Part shown: in pieces, positions 47,601 through 57,717 of the stretch
Layout: the number at the start of each line of letters is the position of its first letter
Position numbering within the stretch: position 1 is the stretch's first letter
Source of the DNA: Phallusia fumigata
Taxonomy: Eukaryota; Chordata; Ascidiacea; Phlebobranchia; Ascidiidae
DNA length: 64,000 nt
Reading direction: 5' to 3'
NCBI GenBank assembly: GCA_008931825.1
Contig: QXVZ01009061.1
Location: forward strand, 1-64,000
Made by a program: the position numbers and the translations under genes
Notes under the pieces: generated by a model
Told to the model about the DNA's origin: nothing
Seen by the model: only the letters and a program-made list of their open reading frames with translations
The model's database searches: none

Positions 47601-48070
47601 GTCACATACAAATTATTATGTGCAAGGTCCAACATTTTGTTAGTAAAATAAAGCTGTAGCAAGTTTCCCTGTTCCCCTACACTAACTATTCTTTCAATAA
47701 AGAATAGAAAATTCTTTCAATAAAGAAAACTGCCTTTCAATAAATTACCTTTTAGAGCAGGATTCCAAATATCTCTGTTTTTTAATCTTGGAACATCCCT
47801 GTACAATCTAAAGTACATCCACACTTGTCTTGCTTGCAACCATATGTATTTTGTTTCATCAAACACTGTTCCATCATCAGCAAGACAGTTAAAAAATCCT
47901 CTGCACATAAGGTTAACAACATGTTTAGAAAAATACTTACTTATGCCTGTTCACAATACACAATACCCATGCTCCTCATCATGTGAGTATTTCACCCAAA
48001 AATCAATCACTTGGTTAAGTTCATCTTGAATAATCTTAAGCCACTTTTGTAGTGCTAGTGTGACTTCCAT
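44686..48070 (-). CDS. RENBP: N-acylglucosamine 2-epimerase (renin-binding protein)
   Basis: Eight minus-strand exons (48070-47967, 47900-47749, 47365-47193, 46868-46635, 45478-45397, 45337-45232, 45166-44965, 44856-44686) join in frame to 407 residues; the human enzyme is about 417-427. It interconverts GlcNAc and ManNAc in sialic-acid metabolism and folds as an (alpha/alpha)6 barrel. Diagnostic runs are [106 protein letters not shown] and [14 protein letters not shown]. The intron at 45479-46634 carries a reversed family A repeat. The start ([10 protein letters not shown]) matches the usual length of the family. Confidence 0.93.
45945..46620 (-). repeat. Repeat family A, tandem-unit type, in a RENBP intron
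   Basis: Decayed units with GACCCATTTTA-like and ATACACCACAATG motifs, then the reversed body (CATGGCCATATCCACC) and a GTGAAAACTATGTG end at about 46590-46610. Confidence 0.55.
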
Positions 48071-48769
48071 TCTTTTGTATATTATACGGCAGTTATTAGC
48101 ACATGCCTGCTTGTTGTCATTAAGGTTAATGTGTAAACTAACCAAACAACAAATGCCCAATAAAACTTACAAAGTTAGCATTGTGAATTTTGTTTGCAGG
48201 ATTACTATATTTACAAGATTACCACTTCGTTTACCAACCCATTTTTTTCCTTTTTTCATCAAGTTTTATTCTTTACAACTAAAAACTGATGCTGCAATAT
48301 GTTGTACAAACAGGATATTATCAGTCTGTATGAACAATACTTTATTGTGCGCATTATTCCCCTGGTATCATATTAACATTGATTTAAAAGTAACAGGCAA
48401 AAACATTCCAGTTTAAAATTAAATTTCAGAAATAAACAACTTTTTTTGCTTCAAGAATTTAAAAAAAAAATAGATGGGGGTCATTTTACACATTGCCATT
48501 GCACATACACTACAATTCCTCAGAAAATATTTTCCACATTTACCATTTCCTCCTCTAACAATAGTTGCATATACTCAATACCTGCATTACAGTGGGTATA
48601 TAACTTATCTGGCATTATATAACATAATTAATTGCTTTGTTTAAGCATAAACTGACACACATGCGATGCTAAATGGTAGCGGTGGTAAAAGGTGTGGTTG
48701 GTTTAAATTCAGAGCAAAAAGTTTTGACAAAAAGTAAAGAATAAATTTCTCAATCCAACCAAATAATTT

Positions 48770-48975
48770 TTAACATCATACCAATGATAATCTCTATGTC
48801 GAACGCATGATTTAAACCCTATGGCCACACTAACCAATAGATTGGCCTACAGTAACCTTGGCTGAGGAATGAATTTTTCCAATGTGGTTTCCATGATACA
48901 TTATAAATTCAAATACATTACATTTGACAGACCAAATATATGCCCACATGCTATTTGGTGTGTTGCAAACAACAT
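48770..48975 (-). repeat. Repeat family B fragment, reversed
   Basis: On the minus strand it reads CCAAGGTTACTGTAGGCC followed by TTAGTGTGGCCATAGGGTTT, which aligns with 40855-40920. Confidence 0.6.
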
Positions 48976-48989
48976 GTGTATTTACTTTG

Positions 48990-49195
48990 TTAGAAGCTGC
49001 TGTTTTTTAAATTTGACGTTTGGGGGCCTTTGGGTTAACTCATGAGTCCCAGGGCCAAAAGTTAACGTGTACAACTTTAGATACCCATTTACAATGTGTG
49101 CGAATTTAGGACGATTTTCTTGAGCAAAGTAACAAATATGCATTAAATATAAATGAAAGAAACAGAGTGAAAACAATATAAATATGGTTTCTGCA
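48990..49195 (-). repeat. Repeat family A, second body type, reversed
   Basis: The plus strand shows TTTAAATTTGACGTTTGGGG, AAAGTTAACGTGTACAACTT and AACAGAGTGAAAACAATAT, the reverse of the 36195 and 41525 copies. Confidence 0.55.
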
Positions 49196-49328
49196 GGATC
49201 TATCTTGGTAACTGATGTTGTATATTTGCAGTGGTGACAATGACCCAAGGCTCTTCCCCAATGAAAACAAAAAAATCACCACTTATTGTTCAAAATATTA
49301 CATTATACTTACAGTGTATTTAATCTCT

Positions 49329-49875
49329 TTACAGGCGTTTTACAAAAACTACTTCACTGCGATTGCTAATGCCATAGTCTTTCAATTTTTTGGTTTGATT
49401 TTTCAACTTTTCATTTTCAAATGCCAACCAATATGTATTCCAAATGTATTTCCAACTAAGAATTTGAGTATTTTCACTTCTTTGTTGCTTTAAGCTAACA
49501 TGTCTTTCCACTGCTTTCATCAGGTCCAACACTGTTGAACTTTGATTAATTATTATTGGGTAAATTTCGCCATTTCTCTTGCACACTTTCACTGTGATTG
49601 CTTGTCCTTGTTCAAGGGCAATTATAGATTTGATCTGCAAATGTGTTAAAAAACTGTTGGAAAGTTGATACAAGTTTGATATAATGCAATATTACTGTAA
49701 GTTTGTTAGTATGGTTTGTCAAAGAGGCAATACAAAGACATTTTAACATTTAAAATTATACCTCTTCAATTGTTATTTTCTGTGGAAGATCACTTAATAG
49801 TGGATCACCAAGCATTTCATCCAGGCCATCTTTATATACCATCGAAATACAGTCACTCTGGTCGCCTTGAATCAT
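49329..49875 (-). CDS. SNRNP25: U11/U12 snRNP 25 kDa protein (two exons)
   Basis: Exons 49875-49762 and 49634-49329 join in frame to 139 residues; human SNRNP25 is about 132. The order DPLLSDLPQKITIEE, IALEQGQAITVKVCKRNGEI, QSSTVLDLMKAVERHVSLKQ, ILSWKYIWNTYWLAFENEKL and LKDYGISNRSEVVFVKRL follows the human protein closely. The protein has a ubiquitin-like fold and belongs to the U11/U12 di-snRNP, which recognises minor-class introns in the nucleus. Its own intron begins GTATAA and looks like the ordinary U2 type. A stop precedes the start ATG in frame. Confidence 0.93.
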
Positions 49876-51199
49876 AATTTAACAATTAGTTTAGGACGAC
49901 CAACAGTTTTGTATTTTCTTCTACAACAACAAAAAGGTGTAAATTATGTGTCTTTATAGTGTGTACTGCTAAAAGGTGGCTTTTATTGTGTCACCACTCT
50001 ACATACACCACAACCCATTATCAAAAAAATATATTCATTTGTTGGTTTTCAATTAGTCCTCTAGTGAATAGTGACTGCAACTTTTTGTTGCATGATTTTT
50101 TTTGCAGGCAGCAAGTACACAGAAAAGTACATTTGGGTAACATAGAAAGTTCCAAACCAATTCTATGCACTTTTAATTATTGCACTTTACAAATTTAATT
50201 ATTTACAGTTAGCTACATAAAAAGTATTCATGCCATAATATACATCCTAGAATAGATTTGATGAGACCTACGACCAAACAAAACAAATCACAAAAAAGTG
50301 GGCGTAATATTTTTCTTAAATTGCCACATTTTTTTAAGTGAGGTAAAAAATACTTTCTACCTGCATAACACTGTTTGAAAAGATGCTGGCCTAACAGCCT
50401 ATTCACAGACAAATTTACAACTTACAAGGTTTACCGTGTTTTTGCAAAAGAGAGAAAGGGAAAAAAGACAAATTACTGGGTAAATTTCAACAAATTTACC
50501 CGATTAAAAATGCTCTTTAAATTAAATTTTTATCAGATGCATTTGCGCATAGTTTGTGGTCCTTTTCGTGCAAATCTTCTCGCCTGAAGAACAGAATCAG
50601 TATGCATATATGCACGATAAATTAAACAGACTGATAACTTCAATTGTTTTTGCGTAATATGACGCAACAAGGGTGTTGTTAGTTGCATTGTTCTGTTTGT
50701 GCAGTACGCAGCAAAAATCATCACAGCGTGCGGAACGTTGGTACTGTACGCCCGCCTATTAAGATACGTGGTACGCACGACCCAATACGCTCTTTGTAAC
50801 GAGGTACGTACAACCAAAAACGTACCGTACTGCCATTCTTGGTTTTGGTCTTGGGAAGCCTTAATTATTTGTGCTAAAAAAGCTGTAAAAGTTTTTTACG
50901 AAACCCGAAAAGTGACGTCAATAAGCCTGTTTATATGCACAAATTTGCCCTGATTACTGACGTCACTTTCCGTGTAAATTTTAACTCTCAACCACCATCA
51001 GTTTACATGGCCGTAAAATTACTCCTGGTTTCGCTGCTTCTGTACGCGCCTTGTTACGAAGGGCATACCATACCACCGTATCAAATGCAAAAATGCATAC
51101 GCGATGATACCCATTGTAAAGGATATGCATTGGTACAGTTCGTTTTAAGTTGTGTTTAGCACGTACCTCATTATGAAGGTCATAACGTACTCTTTAAGA
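49876..51199. other. Intergenic repeat-like DNA
   Basis: The SNRNP25 promoter side, then AT-rich DNA. From about 50,700 to 51,190 there are several GTACG-rich segments and an inverted repeat (50909-50969) that look like decayed transposon ends. I found no supported gene. Confidence 0.4.
50909..50969. repeat. Inverted repeat carrying two TGACGTCA motifs
   Basis: The arm AAAGTGACGTCAATAA (50909-50924) and its near-perfect reverse complement at 50954-50969 flank a 29-nt spacer. Each arm contains the CRE-type palindrome TGACGTCA. Similarity continues outwards for some 10 bp, so this may be a small foldback element. Confidence 0.6.
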
Positions 51200-51808
51200 G
51201 GGATTCACACCAGACGCGGTTAACGGTAGCAGTTTTTCGTCTCGCGGCAAGCGGCGGGGCATTCACACCAGCCGGCGTCATGCGGCGACAGCGTGATTTT
51301 CTCGGTTAAAGCGGCTGACGGCAAAGTTAAATCAGATTTAACTTTGCCGTCAGCCGCAATACTTGTTGGGTGGGTTTCTGGGTGTAAGACGTTGTGTTCG
51401 CAGGGTATTCGGCTTGTTTTAATTTTTGGTAGTTTTAAGTAGTTTTGTTTGTAGATTGATAGTTTCATGAATGTTTATTATAAATTTAGAAAAGAAAGTT
51501 AATGAAATATTGATGGCAATTGTGCAAATTGTCTTGTTACAAAAATTTTGTGTGAAATTTGATCTTTGTGTCAAAGTAAAATTAACTTAAATTCCTTATC
51601 AACGATTTATCGACGCAGAGACACTCAAATTGGCAAGCACATTGACTTAGTTTTCTCGCCAATAAAATTGATTTGCCACCGCGTTGCTCCAACCACACTG
51701 CTGGTGTGAAGCGCCCTGCCGCTTCAAGCGTCGCGCGGAAAATCCGCGCCAAACCGCAGCCGCTACCTATCTCCACCGCAACCGTCAACCGCGTCCGGTG
51801 TGAATCCC
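51200..51808. mobile_element. 609-bp non-autonomous TIR element
   Basis: The left end GGGATTCACACCAGACGCGG and the right end, read on the other strand, GGGATTCACACCGGACGCGG match at about 27 of the first 30 bases. A second inverted pair (TTCACACCAGC-type) lies inside. There is no open frame. I saw no clear target-site duplication, so the superfamily is undecided. Confidence 0.75.
51311..51357. repeat. Perfect 23-bp palindrome inside the TIR element
   Basis: The arms at 51311-51333 and 51335-51357 are exact reverse complements around one central A, beginning GCGGCTGACGGCAAAGTT. Perfect arms suggest recent formation or selection for a cruciform. Confidence 0.85.
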
Positions 51809-52165
51809 GCTACACCCTTTCGCAGAAACAAAGTAAATTTCGTAAATCATCCAAATGCGAGTCGGGTTCACATTTTCGAAATATTAAACATATGGATTTG
51901 GCGACGGTGTCTGTAGTTATTGCATTTCTACGGTGGCCCGGCGGAAGTAGCCTACAATTCAACAATAATTTGGCCAACAATCATTTTTCAGTGCAAACAT
52001 TTTTTAGTGCAAACATTTTTATTCAGTTCAACAATTTATTTGTACCCTATACGGCGTATCAAAAAAAGTAAATTACTACTTCTTGCGCAATACAGTACGC
52101 GGAAGCTGTCAACATCGGCCCAAGTAATTATACTACAGGCACTAAGTTTGAGGTTGGGGTTGTAG

Positions 52166-52478
52166 CTAGGCTTAATAAATCAAAAGCAATACCACATTTA
52201 ACAGTTCCTATTGATTCAGTACAAAAAAAGTACCGTACGTCACTGGTCATGAAACTGACGCACCACAATGCCCTTTGTTCCCTTTGTCAAAACCCTTTGT
52301 GACGCAGAAATCTGGTTTGCGTCGATGCTGCANCTAGGCTTAATAAATCAAAAGCAATACCACATTTAACAGTTCCTATTGATTCAGTACAAAAAAAGTA
52401 CCGTACGTCACTGGTCATGAAACTGACGCACGGCAATGCCCTTTGTGACGCAGCAGTCTGGTTTGCGTCGATTTTCAA
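52166..52478. repeat. Direct duplication across an N at 52333
   Basis: 52166-52332 and 52334-52478 share nearly all bases (CTAGGCTTAATAAATCAAAA start). The left copy has an extra stretch of about 24 bp, the kind of indel expected between alleles. Confidence 0.85.
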
Positions 52479-54042
52479 GTCCCACTCCCACCTTATGGCA
52501 CTAACCGTCAGCGTAAATCTGTAATATTTTGAAGTTATGCCAGCAGTTTTCGAACCATAAAAACTTTACCTGCCGTTACTTTATTAGTCTGTTTGGACTG
52601 TATTTTTATTTAAAATATACTTAAGCTAATGTTGTATTTAACAAATAAACAAACCGTATTTTTTTCATATATCCAACCCCGCCATACAAAAGATTGCGTC
52701 GAGGCGTACAAATGGATTCAGCGAGTATCGTCCATTTCCAAGTGCAAAAATTCTATGGATCCATTAAGTTTTGATGTTTGCGCTTAGTACATACTGTTTT
52801 TTGGTAATAAATAACACGTCACACCGTTTGTTTATGTTACGGGGACCGCCTTATTACTTAGGCCGGTCCTGACAGCTACCGAGTACAGAATTGTGCAAGA
52901 AGTAGTATTGCTCTGCCTTTTAGTTGTTAGAGGTCGTGACTCTATGCGCCCAGTCAGTGCAGCAGGGGCGATCGCTTTCCAGAACGGATCTCAATGCGCT
53001 CTTTCTCACGCTTAGGAACTCCAAAGCAGTAGCACCCAAAGCCAAAATAACGAACGATTTATTCAGGCGACACAGACAAGTGGTGGCACTCGAGAGCAGG
53101 ACAAAGCAGAGACCAGAGCGAAGGCAAGAGCAGTTTCTAAAAACGGGCTCGTATTAGTATCAATATAGGGCGAACTACAACAGTGGCAAATTGACTCTTA
53201 CCGTACTGTTATAGGACCAGAGTCACAAATTAGCTGGAAGCGATCGGGCGGATTAACAATTCTGCAAAACGGCATCAATATANACATCAGTTGATAAACA
53301 TCAGTTGATCATGTAACAATGGCATTCATACATTACACTACAATGTCTCACCGGAATAGGTACAGGTTGTCCGGAAACGACGCAGCAGTGGATCACAGTC
53401 GAACTCACTGTTAATACGAAAAGGTTCCAATAACCAGCAATTCAAAGGAGTTTATGGCGGATAACACGCAGGTGCTTGTAGCAATGTGTTTATTTTGTTT
53501 ATATTTTATATTTTGTAGGCGGCGTCCTCACTTTTGATATTTTATGACTTCTTTTATGTTAACCGGCTTCAGACAATTATAGTATAATCTTCCTTCTAAA
53601 TAATCACGCCTTCAACACGTAGCAACCATAAAACCTTTTTCTTGGACCCTTTCGTTTTAAGTAATCATTGTCTTTGTTTCGGGGCGACACAACCTCGCCC
53701 CGGGGTAAAATAGCACGTCAGCTCCTCACTATAAGTTATCGCGTTTCCTAAACTAGTCTCTCTCATACCAGTATAAGCCAGACCCTGCACACAGTTGACG
53801 CTCGTGCTGCAAAGTAAGTTTTTGTGTGGTGTATTTTTCTTTGGTGTATTTGTTAATTTAAATGTATGTTAGCTGAACATAATCTCTAATAAATCTTAAA
53901 AACGCTCTTACTGTTTTGTTAGTCTACTTTCAGTGTTATTTAGCATAAAGGGTCAGATCGCGTAATTTCATATTTAACCAACGTTGTCATCCATTGCAAC
54001 AAGTAATTACCGCGTCTGCATCCATCCGCGCATGATCTTAAA

Positions 54043-54459
54043 ATGCAGGTTTGTCGATCATCGCCTGGTGGTGTGAGGACGAGTGTGACATCGGCTGTAG
54101 TTCATTCGTCAATGAACGACCTTGGCAGTTGGTCGGATGATGCTCGGGCTTGTTATAGTGGCATACCAAAGATGTTGGGTGTGATGTTTTTAGAAACTGG
54201 ACAATCGGCTAACTTAAAAGAAGTGATAAAGTGTCGCAAGCGTTTGATGAAACCGCTGGACATTAAATATATAAAAAGCACTAAAATACAAAATACACAA
54301 CGATACATGCTTACCGGTACAGAAATACACAACTTGAACGTCGGGCAGCAGTTCAATATACTTTTCAGTGCAGTGTTACTTACACTCAGTCGCTTAAACA
54401 CAAAAACAAATATAACCGGTTACTTCAGGCATGCTGCCTCTACAACTTCCAGTCACTAG
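54043..54459 (+). mobile_element. Possible tyrosine-recombinase element remnant
   Basis: A short frame contains GGVRTSVTSAV then LGSWSDDARACYSGIPKML, which loosely resembles the C-terminal box of tyrosine recombinases in Crypton- or DIRS-like elements. If so it is an old fragment with most of the element missing. The resemblance is weak and could be chance. Confidence 0.2.
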
Positions 54460-54850
54460 TGTACGTAGACGCGAGGGAATCACGCTGCCAACGCGCCAAG
54501 CAGTGATGTCAGTAAAACAATGCCAAGGTTGTGACGTCACTAAACTTAATAGTGACAGATAATTACACAGGGTTGCACAACATTGCGTCAACTTAATGAC
54601 CGTCGGGAAAACAAAAGTCAAAAATATGTTTACAGTTCGATTTACAAGGAAGAATTTGCTATCTTTAAAACGCCGTATATAGCACAAAAAGAATTGTCTG
54701 CAAAATAATTGTTGAACTAAAGAAAAAAGTTGTTTGCACTAAAAAATTTTCTGGTCTGCAAAAAAGTTGTTGCATTGAAAAAAATATGTTTGCAAAAAAA
54801 TTGTGGAATTGTACTTGCGGGCCACCGTACATTTCGTCATAGAATACGGG

Positions 54851-55235
54851 ATGGGTTTACTTTTTTAAAAACGAAATCCTAAAATAAATGGTTTAACAGA
54901 TAATGTGGCAAATTTAGGATGGTTAACTGCATTCATAGATACTATGCTGCATTTTACTCGCAAAAACCAGTTGAGTTGAGTTTATTTCGCTCTGTGAAAG
55001 AAAGCATAGCGACACAATAACACTAAATCAATCACCAGGCCAGAAATAGTTGCGCAACGTTAAAACGTTATGAGGTTATAAAATAGTTGCGCAACGTTAA
55101 AACGTTATAAAATGTTATGGGCACAAGGTCAAACGAGGTTTACTTTCTTACTTTTAGTCAGGTTTACTTTCTTTAAAAACGAAATCCTAAAAGAGGTGGA
55201 TGGAAGACTGATGTGGCAAATTTTAGGAATACTTA
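54851..55235 (+). repeat. Diverged direct duplication
   Basis: Segments near 54851-54930 and 55160-55235 share TAAAAACGAAATCCTAAAA followed by GATAATGTGGCAAATTTAGGA-like text. Between them a 36-bp unit beginning AAATAGTTGCGCAACGTT is tandemly doubled (about 55044-55115). Confidence 0.6.
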
Positions 55236-55269
55236 CTTATGGCTCGCTTAGTATTTTAATGCTCTATTA

Positions 55270-55717
55270 CAGTGATTCCCAACCTTGGGGGTCGCAGGGA
55301 GGTTTTTTTAGGGTCGCGACAGATATGTGATATTTTTTTTACAAACGCAGACAGATATGTGCTATTTTTTTTACAAACGACTTTTTATCACACATAGGCT
55401 ACAACTGGTTTGGCCTGCATAACCTGTCTTGTCAGGTACGATAAGTAGAGGTAGGCTATGTGCCCATAGCTAACTGCACGGGTATTGTCATTGAAACGTC
55501 ACAGTAATTATTGTCATCAACAATGAAATCCTTAAGTTAAGGCCATAAGGTTGCAAAGCCAGCCGTCTCATGGAGCGAAAGTGAATGCAAATAAATGATA
55601 AAATGTAAAAAGCAATTTGTTTGATCTTGTTGTTTAGAAAAAAATGGTTGGTTGGGTCGCAATTATAGTTTAAATCATTACAGGGGGTCACCAGTCAGAA
55701 AAGGTTGGGAATCACTG
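55270..55717. mobile_element. hAT-type MITE with target-site duplication
   Basis: The left end CAGTGATTCCCAACCTTGGG and the right end AAGGTTGGGAATCACTG are inverted repeats. The 8-bp flanks CTCTATTA (55262-55269) and TTCTATTA (55718-55725) form a near-perfect target duplication. At 448 bp with no transposase frame, it is non-autonomous. Confidence 0.85.
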
Positions 55718-55725
55718 TTCTATTA

Positions 55726-56121
55726 GGATGTGCTCAACACGGTTTGTCTGAGCGGCAAGGCGACCACCGCCGTCTGAGAAGAGCTGTGAACGAACAATCA
55801 CTCATGCGTAAAATGGTTGTTTTGCAAAAAAATATTCTGCCAGAATGGATGTTAGCATATCGCATATCCGGGCCGCTCGGGCGATATCATCTAGTTACTA
55901 TTGAGTTACATGATAACCTAAAAGCAGAAAATGGCTTGTTAAAATTTCGGGGGCGTACTGTTAACGATTTGCGGCAATTCCTTAGTAAAGCAATATTATC
56001 ACATAGAGAAGTAAAGCACTGTTATCACATAGATTTTACAAACTGGACAACGGCTATTGCTATTGCAGATAGATTTTGTGGTTGTTTTATTTCAATTTAT
56101 TATGTCAGTAAATGCGGTTGA
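55726..56121 (+). CDS. Unrecognised open frame beside the MITE
   Basis: A frame of about 130 codons runs from the MITE edge with text such as EWMLAYRISGPLGRYHLVTI and FRGRTVNDLRQFLSKAILSH. It enters the MITE at its 5' end, so its true start is unclear. I recognise no family. It may be a remnant exon or chance. Confidence 0.2.
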   Translation, partial: GCAQHGLSERQGDHRRLRRAVNEQSLMRKMVVLQKNILPEWMLAYRISGPLGRYHLVTIELHDNLKAENGLLKFRGRTVNDLRQFLSKAILSHREVKHCYHIDFTNWTTAIAIADRFCGCFISIYYVSKCG

Positions 56122-56326
56122 TGTTGTTTGGAAAGAGACACTATACGTTGTATACAATACCACGGAAATATTAAAACACATGGTGAAAAAGGTAGGACTA
56201 AATTATGTCAATTTGTGACATAATAAACTTATTAGTGTATAAATGAAGTTAGTTATTTGCTAATCAAAAGCACTGATACCTTATTTAAATTGCTGATAAT
56301 GAATAAGTATATTTAAGTGTGCCAAA

Positions 56327-57717
56327 ATGCTACCTAATTTTAATTGTAAAAGAGGAAAAATAAAGGTGCTTAAAAATGCCCACATATTTTGCTGTCAGGT
56401 GCAAGAAATTTGGAAAACAGAAGATTGGCAACTACATGTTCTGATTGCTGAAGTGTTCGTTTGTTGTTTATTTTTGTTTTTTATTTACATTGCTTGGAAA
56501 GTCTATGGTAATTCTATTGAGGAACTTCTTTCCCAGGGCACAGTCCATTCAGGTACTGTTAATTTTTTTCACAAACTAGATTGGACCCCTAAAAATAGCT
56601 TATATCACCCAAAGAGGTAGTAGTCAGCCTGGAAATGCGATCATTATGGCAAATAAGTATGATCATGTGGCTGCCTGATGTCTGTGGTCAAATGTATCCG
56701 TATTTAAAACAACAACATGATATCTCACATATAAAGTCTACTCTCTTGACTACAAATAAAAATAGGTACATAAAAATAGTGCCATTGCTTAAAAATATCT
56801 AGGTTGTCTCCACCCAAAGGTCCGCAGAGGCATAAATCTTACTCTGGTTGGTGTTGATTGTGCCCACCACCTTATTTTAAAAAGACTTTCAGATAAAATG
56901 CACAGGGTACATTATATTGGCTAATAAACGATAGCTGGAACTTTTGGCAAACACAAAAACTTTGTACATTGATGACACATTTGGACTGTAAAATGTAGTT
57001 GTTGGAGACCAGGATCTGTACGTGAAGGGTACAACCTCATTTAGGCTGAAAAAGTTTTTCACCACCTGCACCTTGATTGGTTGTTATGTTATGGACCAGG
57101 TCTAAAAATATCAGCTACTATTAGTTATTCAATTTGGGGATTTTTAAACTTTTAGAATTTGTGGTCTGGTATGCTCTGGCCCAGCCAACAGTTACTGTAG
57201 GTCAACCTGTTAGTGCTAAAGTCACCAACTTCAAAAAAAACATTTAAAAAAGAATCCGAATAACTGCCACTAGATAGGTAGCTCAACAGTAGACTCATTA
57301 TGAGCATAAAGCATTCATTTGTTGTTGCACCCATCAAGCATAATACAATAATATTAAACAAACAATTAGTGTGTGACATTAAACTCAAGATCTATTATAT
57401 CAGTTACAGTAGATCTATTACAGGGCGAAGAATTAAATATTCCGGATTCAGAAACAGCTATTCTACCATACTACTAATAGCACAATTTAAGTTATGTAGG
57501 GACCCAATGCACACCAGAATATGTGAAATATATATCTGTCATAACTACCACCAAGCGCATTCTTGTTAATGAATAAAATATTTTGTATTTAGGTACAAAT
57601 GCATGCGCTTGTTTAAAACTGCTGTGTTTCCTGATATCTACAAAAAAAGTTTGTTTTGAATTTTTAGAAAATACAACAAGAAAGGCAAACTTTAGCTTGG
57701 GTGGAACATCTTTGTAA
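56327..57717 (+). CDS. Candidate small single-pass membrane protein (two exons)
   Basis: Exon 56327-56552 encodes a frame with a strong membrane segment (HVLIAEVFVCCLFLFFIYIA) preceded by EIWKTEDWQL and followed by WKVYGNSIEELLSQGTVHS. It ends at CAG|GTACTG in phase 1. A matching acceptor TTTTTAG at 57661-57667 continues in frame with ENTTRKANFSLGGTSL and a TAA at 57715-57717; AATAAA follows at 57875-57880. The splice-compatible ends and polyA signal make a real gene plausible. The first coding exon might instead begin at the AG at 56397-56398, with an unseen upstream exon. The family is not recognised. Confidence 0.4.
57150..57545 (+). repeat. Repeat family B fragment
   Basis: GGCCCAGCCAACAGTTACTG, GTAGGTCAACCTGTTAGTG and GTTATGTAGGGACCCAATGC match blocks of family B copies at 36880 and 42840. 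It lies in the intron of the candidate membrane-protein gene. Confidence 0.45.

Larger units (their letters stand above)
48071..49328. other. Intergenic region between RENBP and SNRNP25
   Basis: It holds the RENBP promoter side and two reversed repeat fragments: family B at 48770-48975 and family A at 48990-49195. From 48,240 to 48,760 it is AT-rich with nothing recognised. Confidence 0.5.
51809..55269. other. Repeat-rich intergenic DNA
   Basis: Holds a join duplication at 52166-52478, a further N at 53283, a GC hairpin at 53680-53702, a possible recombinase fragment at 54043-54459, and duplicated segments at 54851-54930 and 55160-55235. I saw no supported host gene. Confidence 0.4.

Noticed and set aside
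50533-50817. 94-codon minus-strand frame rich in YRAY-like text
   Set aside because: Lies in repeat-like GTACG-rich DNA, with no family match and no splice or polyA context.
53680-53702. GC-rich hairpin with 8-bp arms (CGGGGCGA/TCGCCCCG)
   Set aside because: Short arms of this size arise by chance and nothing around it suggests an RNA gene or terminator.
53690-53960. LTR-like stretch with a TATA-like motif and an AATAAA at 53888
   Set aside because: I found no matching second repeat, no primer-binding site and no neighbouring retroelement genes, so there is no support for a virus-like element.
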